This document shows positions 1 through 10,241 of a stretch of 64,000 nt of DNA, in pieces; the stretch's first letter is position 1; each line of letters opens with the position of its first letter. The translations under genes and the position numbers were made by a program. This DNA comes from Bathynomus jamesi (Eukaryota > Arthropoda > Malacostraca > Isopoda > Cirolanidae), in NCBI GenBank assembly GCA_023014485.1, contig JAJOZX010006153.1:186001-250000 (forward strand). The letters are read 5' to 3'. The notes below the pieces were generated by a model. It was given only the letters and a program-made list of their open reading frames with translations, ran no database searches and was not told where the DNA came from.

Positions 1-892
1 CTATAAAGCCGCAACCATGCTCGGTGTTTATATGCCGTCTGTAAATGGCCTGAGAATTGAAGTTGAGAGTATAAGGTGTGGCCATATGTCCCGCAACACG
101 GAACACGTGGTCAATATCTATCGTGAAATTGTCCATGTTGAAGGTTGTACTACTTTGAGAGGCCTGCATTATACGGCCCATAATATGTTCTATATCTACA
201 GCGGCCAAGCGCCTGTATGGTATTGCTATCCAAAAGTCAATTACATCCCAGTCATCTGAACCGAACCCGAAGAACAGCCTCGTCCTGACTTCATGAACGT
301 CGCTGTTCTGAAGGGCAAGCTCCACAATACGCTCAACTACGCGCCGTTATCCGTGCTCAACACCATTGCTATACATGGTTCGCGGGTAGACCTTGACTAC
401 GTACCGATTTCTAGTCAGGGTTGGGGTGAGGGTGGCGGTACACACCAACTCGAATGTTATACTCTCCTCTACAGAACGAGAAGCTTGTGCTGTGGAGGGT
501 ACGATCGGAATTAAACAGGAACAAGGGGACACGTTTTTATTTGTGGAAGTAACTGGTGTGTGTGTGTGGGGGGGGGGTTGTATCCTAAAACGTAGAGGGA
601 TGGGGTTCCATTACTGTGGGTCTAACAACCGGGCACTCCTAGCGCGCTTAATACCTGACGTGTACGGCGAATCATCAACTTCATCATGACCCCGCTTTCG
701 CCTCCAATTGTCGCATGTGGGTACTACAGTTGGCATTGGTGGGGGTTCGCTAGCGGGGGTGGAGTCTGTAGCCCCAAAAACAACTACACAGTCATCGGTA
801 TCGTCTGCAATATCGATGATGGAGACATGTTGCTGGCGCAGTACCTCGCCCTCATCATCATTCACGATTCTGGGAAAGAAGAAGAAAGACAA
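1..892 (-). pseudogene. Polinton/Maverick protein-primed DNA polymerase B, amino-terminal part (broken, runs off left edge)
   Basis: Reading leftward from an ATG at 892, one minus-strand frame covers the region with in-frame stops at 611-613 and 347-349. The first part is low-complexity and acidic to basic (residues 1-93), like the variable leader of Polinton polymerases. From about position 260 to 1 the translation (SDDWDVIDFW, then a hydrophobic stretch and NMDNFTIDIDHVF) resembles the conserved amino-terminal region of Polinton PolB. The exonuclease and polymerase domains would lie beyond position 1. The gene is divergent from the ATPase that starts near 963, the usual Polinton arrangement. 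Assignment rests on family recall; the two stops make it a pseudogene. Confidence 0.6.
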
Positions 893-1037
893 GACTATAG
901 AATATAAGGAACATCACTTAAGATTTTATTATATTTTGTAAATGTTCCACTTGGGAGTGTGACGTGTTAAAGATGAATTCTGTAGAAAATTCAGGTTCAC
1001 GTGTCCGTCCACATGTATTATATCTGGCCCTACAGGA

Positions 1038-1787
1038 GGGTTGGGTACGATTCGATGTGGCCGACTCGATGCGACCCAACTCGATGTGGCCGACTCGATG
1101 TCAGGATAACTCGATGTCAAGCCAAGTCGATGTCAAGCCAAGTCGATGCCAGGCCAAGTCGATGCCAAACAGTGTTGTAGTCGAATCTGAAGCCAAGACC
1201 GAGGCCGAGTTCAATAATTACCTTACCTACCTAACCTTACCTAACCTAACCTACCTAACCTAACCTTACCTTACCTAACCTTACCTAACCTAACCTTACC
1301 TAACCTAACCTTACCTAACCTACCTAACCTAACCTACCTACCTAACCTTACCTTACCTACCTAACCTTACCTAACCTACCTACCTAACCTTACCTACCCT
1401 ACCTACCCTACCTTACCTAACCTTACCTAACCTACCTAACCTAACCTAACCTTACCTAACCTACCTACCCTACCTTACCCTACCTTACCTTACCTTACCT
1501 AACCTTACCTAACCTACCTAACCTAACCTACCTACCCTACCTTACCTAACCTTACCTACCCTACCTACCCTACCTTACCTACCTTACCTAGCCTTAATTA
1601 TTTTTTATGCTTTACTTTTTCTTCTTAAAATACCCTTAAAAGATAATAAAGCACAATATGCTTCGACTTGGCCTGGCATCGACTTGGCCTGGCATCGACT
1701 TGGCTTGACATCGAGTTGTCCTGACATCGAGTCGGCCACATCGAGTTGGGTCGCATCGAGTCGGCCACGTCGAATTGTCCCATCCCG
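1038..1787. mobile_element. Non-autonomous TIR element, copy A (8-bp target duplication, hAT-like)
   Basis: The element starts GGGTTGGGTACGATTCG and ends with the inverted form of GGGATGGGACAATTCG. It is flanked by CTACAGGA at 1030-1037 and 1788-1795. The inverted arms (about 1038-1170 and 1660-1787) are built from short subterminal repeats of the type TCGATGTGGCCGAC and CAAGTCGATGCC. The centre is a telomere-like array. No coding sequence is present. An 8-bp duplication with GGG-TGGG termini fits hAT best; P or Mutator-like elements with long TIRs remain possible. A second copy lies at 6916-7235. Confidence 0.85.
1201..1592. repeat. Degenerate telomere-like array (CCTAA/CCTTA/CCTA)n
   Basis: About 390 bp of irregular CCTAA, CCTTA and CCTA units, the complement of the arthropod telomere repeat TTAGG with many variants. 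It is interstitial and lies wholly inside the TIR element at 1038-1787, so it was probably carried there by the element or expanded after insertion. Confidence 0.85.
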
Positions 1788-2334
1788 CTACAGGATGTGG
1801 TAAAACTGTGTTTATGTTCAAAATCATTAAAGATAAGGGGGAGATGTTCTCAAAATTTGTGCATAAATTCATATGGTGCTATTCGACATACCAGTCAGTA
1901 TTCAACGAGTACCAAGATGATATTCTGTTCCAGAAAGGTGTATATGACGTTAATTCGTTAAAGGTAAATGAACATACGGTCATTGTAATTGACGATCTCT
2001 TGTTAGAAATGGATAAAACGTTTGCCGAGACAGTTACAGTGTTCTCCCACCATCTTAACATAAGCGTATTCTTCATCAACCAGATCTATTTTTCAAAAAT
2101 AGATACATGCGTGATGTGTCGTTAAATACACAATATCTAGTTAAATACACAATATTGGGGTATTAGCCAATCAAATTGTCCCGAATCGGCGTAAGGAGTT
2201 TTTGGAAGTTTATAAAGAAGTTACAAGTCAACGTTATGGATATTTGTTTTGTGACCTTCACCGGCGAAACACGTTTAGGGCATTCTTAGAACGAATATAT
2301 TCCCAAATAAGGCTAAAACAGTGTATATTCCAGA

Positions 2335-2643
2335 ATGACAAAGAAGCTAAAGGAATGCCGTGAATTAATAAAAATCTATCATGGACTGCCCCGGGCACTG
2401 CAGCAGCTATTTGTTAAAAATATCGACTCCGACTTTTTAAAATGCGTCTCTAAATTCTGTTTTAATGTTATAAAATGTAATGTATCAATGAAACCACTTC
2501 AGAAGGCTCGCCTACGCCGTTACAAGAACATAATACGCACACAAGCTCGTAAAAATCAAACTGTGGGGAAGAAAAAAACGAATTATTGTACAAAGAGGGT
2601 TCATTCCTCCCCTTCTTATTTTCAGTTTTTGGGCCTTTACTGA
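2335..2643 (+). CDS. Polinton small basic protein (102 aa)
   Basis: The ATG overlaps the ATPase stop codon (ATGA). The protein starts with leucine- and lysine-rich helical text (MTKKLKECRELIK), has a middle CVSKFCFNVIKCNV and then a basic segment (KARLRRYKNI). This layout is that of the small Polinton protein commonly found next to the ATPase and integrase; its function is not known to me. The frame is open to the TGA at 2641-2643, but the last 20 residues look unlike the family, so a late frameshift is possible. Confidence 0.55.
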   Translation: MTKKLKECRELIKIYHGLPRALQQLFVKNIDSDFLKCVSKFCFNVIKCNVSMKPLQKARLRRYKNIIRTQARKNQTVGKKKTNYCTKRVHSSPSYFQFLGLY

Positions 2644-2656
2644 CTAGATTAATATA

Positions 2657-3865
2657 ATGAAGAAAATAGTCGTGATTCTACACGAGGTGTATGCTTCACT
2701 GCAAAGCTCAAAGAGTCCAGATATGGTTCTAAAACCCTGTAAAAGCAGGCTTAAAAAAATGGAAGGCGAATTGTTAGACCTATTAAACAGTGAAAAGAGA
2801 AAAGAATCTTATACCAAGAAGCTCTGCAGAAATTTCTCCATGAATATGGAAATTATAAGAATCCCACAGAGGTCCCCGGAGTTATTAGGCACAGCGCAGA
2901 CGACGCTGGAGGCGAGGCTAGAGACGACCAGAAAAAGAACAACGGAGCGACCCCACAACATATCGAGCATGTATTAAAAAGTAGTCTCCCACATACATTG
3001 AGGAATAAATGCTTAAGTCTATAAGCTATTGAGTGAGGATCCCATTATGGGCTGGACCGATACAGGTGAGGGTGTTGTTGAAGGAACAAAGATACAGGGC
3101 TCGAATATCGTTGACATCGTCCATGACCACGTGAGAAAGTGGGGTAATGATTGTAATGATTTGTAATAAATTAATAAATGGCACCGAGAGAAATGTTTGT
3201 AATGAACAGTGTTAATATAGCAGTTTTATAAGTATTTCAAATTAAACTTTTTAATATAGTTTTTTTATATAGTCGTTTTGGAAAGATAAATTTAAGATGT
3301 CTGTTAAATGTAACTTCTCAGAGAATGTAACGGTTTTATATTTTTTGTGGGGCTCTCAAAATTTTGTAAGTATGGCTTGTCAGTTTAGTGTTAATCGAAA
3401 ATTACCAGATTCTCTCTCTCTTGGTGCTGTTTTATGTATTAACGTTCGCCCTTGCCCTAAAGGCTTGACATCCTAAAATAATTTAGTTATTTTAATAAAC
3501 ATAAACTCCAACCGGTAAATTATTTCGGCAATCCTTAAGGTCGTGTCAGTGAAACGTCGGCTGGTAAAGCTGGACAGATACTTATTAACCTGTTGCACTC
3601 TTAATATATCGGCCAAATAGGCCCTTTAATAAATTAAACATTACAGTTGGATAGGCCCTCACCAGCAGGATGGAAACATATTAAAACAAGACTACAGCAA
3701 ATAAATGTGCCTAAAACATTGATAGGCAATCTGAACAGGTTAAAAGACTTGGGACAAGGCACGCATATCCCACAACAAAACATGCCTTCGCCCCCATCGG
3801 TAGCATCTCTGAAGAGGGAGGAAGAGGCCGATCAGTGGCGATCAACCCTACCCAAGTACCTCTAA
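2657..3865 (+). pseudogene. Second small Polinton protein, interrupted by an insert
   Basis: The first part (2657-2977) encodes a lysine-rich helical protein. After a stop, related text continues near 3045-3160 (GWTDTGEGVVEG, NIVDIVHDHV) and is cut by a 463-bp insert. It resumes near 3650 with GWKHIKTRLQQINVPKTLIG, then a proline-rich tail ending at 3865. The order matches a Polinton protein of unknown function that usually lies between the small basic ORF and the integrase. Frame changes and the insert make it a pseudogene. The match comes from family recall and is moderately sure. Confidence 0.5.
3175..3637. mobile_element. Unclassified insertion flanked by an 11-bp direct repeat
   Basis: TAATAAATTAA occurs at 3164-3174 and 3627-3637, and the coding text of the surrounding Polinton gene breaks exactly across this interval. 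The insert is AT-rich, has no clear terminal inverted repeat and only a short open frame near 3298-3475. The long direct repeat would suit a retroposed sequence, but no poly(A) tail or pol III box is evident. Confidence 0.4.
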
Positions 3866-3868
3866 AAT

Positions 3869-4762
3869 ATGCAAATGGCTAACATAATAAAATGTTATTA
3901 TGACATTTCTAACCCAGCCTCCTACGGCGGCGTTGATAGACTGGACAGAGGCGTTTATAATGAGGGAGTAGGGAAAAAAGATGTTGGGAGGTTTTTGTTG
4001 GAGGAGGATGCTTATACACTTCATAAGCCGGTAAGAAAAAGGTTTAAAACAGCCAAGACAACAGTAGCCTCGATTGCTTCTATTTGGCAGGCGGATTTAA
4101 CAGACATGCAGAGGTATTCAGTGTATAATGGAGGCTACCGCTACATCCTATTCATAATAGATGTATTCTCTAGATATTTGTGGCTAATTCCCCTGAAGAA
4201 TAAATCGCCTGAAACAGTTGCTAAAGCTACCAAAACGCTGATGTTGAAAGAAAACAGGATTCCTGGCTATTTTTGTACGGACATGGGGAAAGAATTTATA
4301 AGCAGAGCTTTTCAGATCATGTTCACAGAGATTAATATCAGTTACTGCACTAGCAATTCTATACATAAAGCCGCTTTAGCTGAAAGAGTTCAACGTACCA
4401 TAAAGGAACGCATGCATCGCTAGTTCACACATAAAAACACATACAGATATATAGACATGCTGGATTCGCTAGCCTCATCCTAAAACCGTTCACACCACCG
4501 AGCGATTGGTACAACACCTAACGAGATTTTAGAAAGAGGTACGTACATAGAGCGTGAGGTGAGAAAAGACACTCGTAGAGTGCCACCACACACTGCGTGT
4601 TTCAAAATCAATGATTATGTAACGTTGTCGCGTTCGGGTAATAAATTCGCGAAGGGATTTGAGCTTGATGGCAAGCGAAAAATTTACCTGGTGAAATGAC
4701 TAGGGTACCCAGAAAGCTTCAACACCTGTATAAAAGTTGATGCAATAATGAAGCTTAAATAG
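3869..4762 (+). pseudogene. Polinton retroviral-type integrase with chromodomain (two stop codons)
   Basis: The enzyme inserts Polinton DNA into the host genome. The rve catalytic core is clear: WQADLTDMQ (first Asp), FCTDMGKEF (second Asp) and ALAERVQRT (Glu), 33 residues after the second Asp by my count. Upstream, TLHKPVRKRFK is typical of the family. An in-frame TAG at 4421-4423 ends the first 184 residues, but the same frame continues with IGTTPNEILERG, FKINDYVTLSRSG and a chromodomain-like end (GYPESFN), with a TGA just before it near 4697. The gene ends at TAG 4760-4762, 8 bp before the next ATG. All three catalytic residues are kept; the two stops make it inactive. Confidence 0.85.
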
Positions 4763-5475
4763 TATACAACATGGCACCTAACCACTTCTACGTCACACTC
4801 CCATCCTCTTCTCTCTCTGTACATCCTGGCAACACCCTGGCCAACTTTGTAACAGAACTCCACGGGCCCACCGAATTGGGTCGTGAATCATATGAGGTAG
4901 GAATATGCGAAATTCAATTGTCTACCAAGTTTTTAAGTACTAATAATAAAGAACACCAGTACACATTTGAAAACTTGTCGATCGATTTTTACAAACTAGT
5001 TGGTGATTCTATATAATTTGAGTGCGCTGATCTCAAAAATATAGTTAGTTTTTCCCTATCACGTATGGTTTTCTTACTACAGGGTGTGTCATAAATCCCC
5101 CATTTATCCCCAAATGTGAACCATCTTATCGAGACCAACATTGGATTGCACATGCTAAACCATAAATTTTGTTGTTATAGATTACAGTAACGCTTACATA
5201 ATAATGTAGGGTAAATATATATAACAACCAGTCCCGTTCCCAGCAAAATACTCTCTCCCCTCCCATCAATGGGTGGTTAACATTTGGGGACAGATGAGGT
5301 ATTACAACACCCCTTGTAGCATGAAATCTTTAGGTGATAGAGTAAAACCTACTTAAAGCAGAATTAAATAGCTCCTAGCTCTTGGACAAGCTTATTGCTT
5401 GTTTATGAAAGAATAAAAAAATAACTGAAAGAAACAAAATATATTTACCTTCTTTACTTGCAAACATTTCAGGAC

Positions 5476-7513
5476 TTATTCCAAAGACTTAAGACTACGA
5501 AGGTAGATCTGACTAATGACGACTAAACCGGTGCTTCTTTGATGTTTTTTATGCTGTGCGTTAGGCTGATCTCGTTGCAGACACCAGCAGTAATCCGCCA
5601 TCATATTTGTATGCCATCTTCCTTGATATCTTCTTTCCATGGTTTTGATGTCCTGGTGAAATCGTTCCCCTTGCTCCTCACTGACATCTCCGAGATTTTC
5701 GGGAAAACGGTCAAGATGCGAAAATAAGAAGTGAACTTTCAGGCTCATGTTGCAGCCTAAGGCGCAAAACTTTTTAAGTATATTTTCCACCAGTCTTTCA
5801 TAATTTTGGCTTTTGTAGTTTCCCAAGAAGTTTTCAATAACATCTTTGAAACCAAGCCATGCTTCTTTTCTTTATTGGTCATTGTGTTCAGGAAATGATC
5901 GTCTGTCAATAACTTTCTAATCTGAGGACCTATAAAAACACCTTCCTTTATTTTCTAGTAGCTAATCTTTGGATATTTTGAACAAATGTACTTGAAACAC
6001 CTCACCTTCTCTATTCAATGCTTTGACATACTGCTTCATCAGCCTAACTTAATGTGCAAGGGTGGTAGGAGGATTTTATTTGGTTCAACTAGATGTTCAT
6101 GTAAAATGTTCTTTGATCCTGGGGTAAGATTCTCTCTTGGAGGCCAAGTTTTCCTCTTCCAGTGCTGGTCACGTGCTCGACTATCCCATTCGCAGATGAA
6201 ACATGGTATCTTAGTGTATTCTGATTGCTGCCCAAGTAACACGCAAAGGACTTTGAGATCCACACACAAATCCATCTGTGGTTTTGATACTGAATTTTTT
6301 CCAGAAGCAGTTTCATGTTATCATAGGTCTCTTTTAAATGAGTAGAATGGGCCACTGGGATTGATGCATATTTGTTACCGTTGTGCAGTAACACTCCTTT
6401 TAGACTGGTTTTAGAGGAATCTATAAACAACCTCCAGTCACTGGTTTGGTATTCGATGCCTAGCTTGCACACTAATCCTGTGATGTCTTTGCAAAATACC
6501 AAGGGACCATCTTCTTCGAAAAAAGGCACGAAGTCTTTCTCACGATTTCTGTACCAAGCGAAGTATGTGTCGGATGCCAATAAATTGTTCTCCTGCAATC
6601 TAGACCCCAAAAGTTCTGCAGAGTCCTTAGGCAGATTCAAATCCCTGACTAAGTCATTTAGTTCGGCTTGGGTTAATGGTTTAGGAGGATCTCGGTCAGC
6701 TTTTGGCTGTTCATAAACATCATCATTGTCTGGATTTGGAGCTGAATCAGAATCTGAATTGTATTGATCCAGACTCTCGGGTGGGCGGGAATAGGAACTT
6801 CTGGACCATGGGGTACCGGCCTTATTGCAGATGGAAGACTTGGGTATTGAAGGCTCTCTTTATTCTTTGCATTATAACCTTTAACAATGCAAGAACAGAA
6901 GTAGCAGTCGTCGGTGGGTTGGTACGATTCGATGTGGCCGACTCGATGCGACCCAACTCGATGTGGCCGACTCGATGTCAGGACAAATCGATGTGATATC
7001 CCTAAGGGATATTTTCGTTAGTTTTAACGAAAATATCACAACTTAACCTAATCAATCGTCAAGGGCGTACAGTTGACCTAACCTGGCATTCAGTTAACCC
7101 ACATTAAATATATAAAGAAAATTAAATCGACTTGGCCTGGCATCGACTTGGCTTGACATCGAGTTGTCCTGACATCGAGTCGGCCACATCGAGTTGGGTC
7201 GCATCGAGTCGGCCACGTCGAATTGTCCCTGCCCCTCGTCGGTATGGTTTCTAGGCTCGCGCCATACCATAGGGATCCCAAATGGCAAACTTTTCTTTTT
7301 ACCTTTGCTCCAATTCCTTAGTGCCGCAACACACGTAAGACAAACCTTGTGTGGAGCCCAACTTTTGTCTTGATCTCCTAATTTAATTCCAAAATAAGCA
7401 TGATAAGCTCCCTTAATGAAGGTCGTTACATTTGTCCTTTGTTTTACAACAACATACCGACCACAAATATAACAAAATATGTCTGGACTATGGGTACATC
7501 CTCTAGAAGCCAT
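5476..7513 (-). pseudogene. Uncharacterised TIR-transposon protein (Cys-rich amino end, DWRLFIDSS motif), copy 1
   Basis: The start is taken at the ATG at 7513. In order: a Cys cluster (FCYICGRY, then VCLTC) with SWAPH; the break caused by the TIR element at 6916-7235; DDCYF resuming near 6900; a linker; LGSRLQENNLLASDT; ITGLVCKLGIEY; DWRLFIDSSKTSLKGV near 6385-6430; VAHSTHLKETYDN; decayed text; then GCNMSLKVHFLFSHLDRF and ERFHQDIKTMERRYQG, ending at 5476. Frameshifts lie near 6300 and 5830-6090. The same protein is encoded at 31200-32868 and in part at 46822-47893. It is a repetitive invertebrate family with no function known to me; a transposase role is inferred from the TIRs. Confidence 0.7.
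6916..7235. mobile_element. Non-autonomous TIR element, copy B (exact 8-bp target duplication)
   Basis: A shorter relative of the element at 1038-1787, with the same ends (GGGTTGGTACGATTCG) and the same TCGATGTGGCC subterminal repeats. The target duplication TCGTCGGT stands at 6908-6915 and 7236-7243. It splits the transposon gene at 5476-7513 in its Cys-rich region. The core lacks the telomere-like array and instead holds about 130 bp of AT-rich text with a hairpin (GATATCCCTAAGGGATATTT, near 6990-7012). Confidence 0.9.
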
Positions 7514-8404
7514 TATCAAAATTTTAAAGACGTAATGTTAGAATTATCTATCTGAAAAATATGAAAAAAACGAAATTAATTAAAGATAAAAAAGGTAAAA
7601 AATTACAAAACGCCCCAAAATTGTTTTGCTAATAACTTTAAAACTGTGGGTGATAGAAAAAACCTGGTAGCATTTTTGAATTCAGCGCAGCGAACTGCTT
7701 CAGAATCACAACTCAAAATAAAGAAATCGATTTTCATGCAGACCAGTGGAATCCGTTTTACGGTTCTTAGAAACCGTGATGAATGTGAAAAGGCTGGTGT
7801 AACTCGGGACGAAACCATGCGTGCCTCCCGGAGTGGCGTGGGGCACAGTACTACACTATAGTAGTAACACTAGGCCCGGGTCATTATGGCGCAACCGAGG
7901 ATGTTGTGAGAGACTTAAATGGTAGTTAGAAAAGATAAAATCTTACGGATGATTTAGTATACGAAATCGTAAACAAAGATACCGCGGCACATACTCTGAC
8001 TCTAAAATCAGAGGCTACCATAATTATTAAAGACAAAGGGCTGTTCAAAATTATAACCGAGGGCCGATATGGAGCAGCGCTCCTAAGAGATACCTTTCAA
8101 GAAACACAACATTGGAGAAATTGAGCGATGGCTACCCTGCCTCAGACATGTGCTATATTTACAGCAATATCGTGGAATATCAGTTTGTTGCGGATACCCA
8201 GGCGTACCTGCTGCGTATCGCTCACATTCCCGATCATAGAGGAAGGAGCTTGAGCATTACATATGACAAGCATCATTAGGTCAAAGTCGCAACTAACCTA
8301 CTAACCAATATCTCAATATATATAAGAATGATTGAGGGGAAAAGTTTCCTATTCGGCGACGGGAGCTTAACAGTGAAGCTCCACTTTCGTCGCACTGTGA
8401 CATA

Positions 8405-8797
8405 ATGACCCGTAGGTATTTCACAGTCTATCGAGGGGTGAGATACCAGCGCAGGAGTGGGATTGGATTCATTTTCTCAACCATACTGCGTACGGCTGTC
8501 CCCTTGCTGAAGAGTGGTGCCAGATATCTCGGTAAGAAAGCGTTACAATCAGGACTTAACACGGCAGAAGATATAATGGCGGGGACTAAGCCTAAAGAAG
8601 CTCTAAAAAAGCACTTAAACCGTACACGGGATGAAATCATCAAAGATACAAAACGAAAAATGCGTGGTGGTGGGAAGAAGAAGAGGCTTGTCCGGAAGAA
8701 GAAGAAGGGGTTACCAGCACGTGGCGTTAGACGTAAAAGGACATCAAAAAAGAAGTGTTCTAAGCGACTGAAACCTATGGTTGATCATTTTTTTTAA
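8405..8797 (+). CDS. Polinton basic core protein (adenovirus pVI/pX-like position)
   Basis: 130 residues. A short hydrophobic amino part (GIGFIFSTILRTAVPLLKSG) is followed by GLNTAEDIMAGTKPKEALKK, then a Lys/Arg-rich tail (KKKRLVRKKKKG). This arrangement is standard for the Polinton minor core/membrane-lytic-like protein placed just before the major capsid gene. The ATG overlaps the previous stop. The frame is open throughout. The present stop TAA (8795-8797) is formed by the TTAA of a MITE inserted at this point, so the native carboxyl end may differ by a few residues. Confidence 0.65.
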   Translation: MTRRYFTVYRGVRYQRRSGIGFIFSTILRTAVPLLKSGARYLGKKALQSGLNTAEDIMAGTKPKEALKKHLNRTRDEIIKDTKRKMRGGGKKKRLVRKKKKGLPARGVRRKRTSKKKCSKRLKPMVDHFF

Positions 8798-8889
8798 CCC
8801 TTTAAGGACTGACGGTACAAATTGCTAACGTTTCAAATACACGCATTCATAACTTAACCCTACAAAACATTCAGGACTTAAAGGGTTAA
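8794..8889. mobile_element. 88-bp piggyBac-like MITE, copy 1 (TTAA duplication)
   Basis: TTAA at 8794-8797 and 8886-8889 brackets an 88-bp element beginning CCCTTTAAGGACTGA and ending TCAGGACTTAAAGGG, inverted ends of about 15 bp. TTAA targets and CCC termini are piggyBac features. A same-length copy is at 20466-20553. Confidence 0.85.
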
Positions 8890-8973
8890 TTGATATAAGC
8901 TACGGACATTGCTCTCATGAATCATAGGCTGTTTACTACTTGTCGAGAGAGGTGCCACTATTTCTGGCTCGCC

Positions 8974-10217
8974 ATGATGCGTTTCATCCATCCGTGTAGT
9001 TCACAATGTTGTAAATCGGAGCTGTCCCTCTTTGACATGCGCCCAACTCAAGTTTCTATTGAGCAGTGACTTTATTACAATTACTTCGCTGAAAACCATT
9101 AGCTCACCGAGTGCTCCTATAGAGTTCGTGATCCCTAGCTCAGGCCCTTACTTTTTTTATGCAACCTGTGTGCACATGTACGTTAAACTACGAATGGCAC
9201 ATTCAGATGGAACGGACTGCGAAGACAAATACGTTGTATTTCCAGAAACAAACTTTCTACACTCCATATTCACTCAGTGTGACGTGTATTTAAACCAGGT
9301 CAACATCTCGGCAGGAACGGGTTACTATCACATACGAGCCTATCTGAGAAATATCCTCAACTTTTCAAAAGAAGCGAAGGACACCTTTTTAACTGCCGAG
9401 GGCTATTATCAAGCTAAAGATGAAAGCAGTATAAAGGACAAGTTTATAAATTCTAAAAAGAAGATGTATGAATGCTTCAGATACCTGCATACAGACTTCA
9501 CATTCCAGGAGAAGCTGCTTGTGAATGGGGTCGATATGAAAATAAAGCTCACTCTTACGAATCCTGAGATTTGTTTAAATTTGGGGGCTGATCAAGAAGA
9601 GAGCTCAAAGCCTGTGGTTATGGAGACATATCTCTGCGTGCGCCGAGTGAAATTAAGCTCGGCAAACAGCTAGAAATTGAAAAACACTTACTACACGCCA
9701 CAGTAAAATACCCAATTAACAGAGTACAGATCAAACTATATATCAAACTATAACGTCGCCCTTGGATCTCTACTTAAAAGGTTATTAATTGGAATGGAGA
9801 AACACGTTTCTATGAATGGAAAATATAAAAAGAACGCATTTAATTTCGAAAATTTCGGCCTTAAAAATATAACCCTATACGTCAATGGAGTCGCCTTAGG
9901 GGGAGACATGAGGAACGGATTATTCAACAGAAGCTGTGTTCCCGCTTTTCTCGAGAGCTTATAGTAATCTTGCACATATTGCCGGTACTTGCAACGAATT
10001 AGGAATCGGCGTAACACAGAAGGAATTCACCGGACAAGTTAACCTTTACCCGTTTGACATCACCCCTGACTTATCTGCTAGTATAAACACGCACTTAAGT
10101 CCACAACAGAATGGAAACATCTCAGTCAGATTGGAATTTCCCAAGCCGCTAGACGCTCCTCTTAGTGTACTAGTATTCCTCGAATCACAAGCCCTAATAG
10201 AGATCGAAAAGGTTTAG
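8974..10217 (+). pseudogene. Polinton major capsid protein (double jelly roll), frameshifted
   Basis: The capsid-building protein. The start is taken at the ATG at 8974, where CCKSELSLFDMRPTQ matches the family's amino end; this frame stops near 9067 and the sequence continues in another frame (9032-9673: PIEFVIPSSG, FLHSIFTQCDVYLN, YHIRAYLRNILNF). After decayed text at 9674-9770 it resumes with MNGKYKKNAFNF and GLFNRSC. The last piece (9936-10217) has NLYPFDITPDLSAS, NGNISVRLEFPKP and a typical acidic end. At least three frame changes are needed, so no capsid can be made from it. The length fits the family. It lies between the core protein and the protease. Confidence 0.85.
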
Positions 10218-10241
10218 AGGCGTAGTCACAGACTTTTAAAA

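Larger units (their letters stand above)
963..2338 (+). pseudogene. Polinton FtsK/HerA-type DNA-packaging ATPase, split by a TIR element
   Basis: Packaging ATPases of Polintons and related viruses drive DNA into the capsid. The coding sequence is in two pieces, 963-1037 and 1788-2338. The break lies inside the Walker A P-loop, where a 750-bp TIR element (1038-1787) sits with an 8-bp duplication of the target. Downstream, VIVIDDL (about 1980-2000) is Walker B. After a frame disturbance near 2105-2160, further family-like text continues (EFLEVYKEVTSQRYGY) to a TGA at 2336-2338 that overlaps the ATG of the next gene as ATGA. Such overlap is typical of compact viral operon-like gene strings. It is non-functional as it stands. 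Confidence 0.75.
4981..7730. mobile_element. TIR transposon of the uncharacterised Cys-rich family, copy 1 (inserted in the penton-like gene)
   Basis: Imperfect inverted ends face each other. The left TGATTCTATATAATTTGAG is followed by TGCGCTGATCTCAAAAAT. The right, read inverted, gives TGATTCTGAAGCAGTTCGC followed by TGCGCTGAATTCAAAAAT, then shared TTTTTTCTATCAC-like text. Limits are approximate because the ends are diverged and no clean target duplication was found. It carries one minus-strand gene (5476-7513) and a nested TIR element (6916-7235). The interrupted plus-strand Polinton frame on both sides supports it being one insertion. Confidence 0.65.
4771..8405 (+). pseudogene. Polinton penton-like (minor capsid) protein, split by a TIR transposon
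   Basis: The start (FYVTLPSSS, then YEVGICEIQ) is the hallmark of a conserved Polinton/adintovirus structural protein, probably the single-jelly-roll minor capsid or penton component. Coding text stops near 4980-5016, where a transposon on the other strand begins. It returns at about 7730-8405, where DMCYIYSNIVEYQFVAD and the final TVKLHFRRT match the family's carboxyl end. The last codon TAA at 8403-8405 overlaps the ATG of the next gene. Stops near 8273-8275 and frame changes around 7860-8130 show further decay. The exact virion role is an inference from the family. Confidence 0.65.

Noticed and set aside
347..689. Plus-strand open frames at 293-514, 393-689 and 686-941
   Set aside because: They overlap the minus-strand polymerase remnant, which has family-like text; the plus-strand frames are shadows.
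3175..3637. Nuclear copy of mitochondrial DNA
   Set aside because: AT-rich, but no recognisable mitochondrial gene or rRNA segment.
7646..7861. 71-codon plus-strand open frame
   Set aside because: It crosses the right end of a transposon and no family match was seen; part may be penton-like gene debris.
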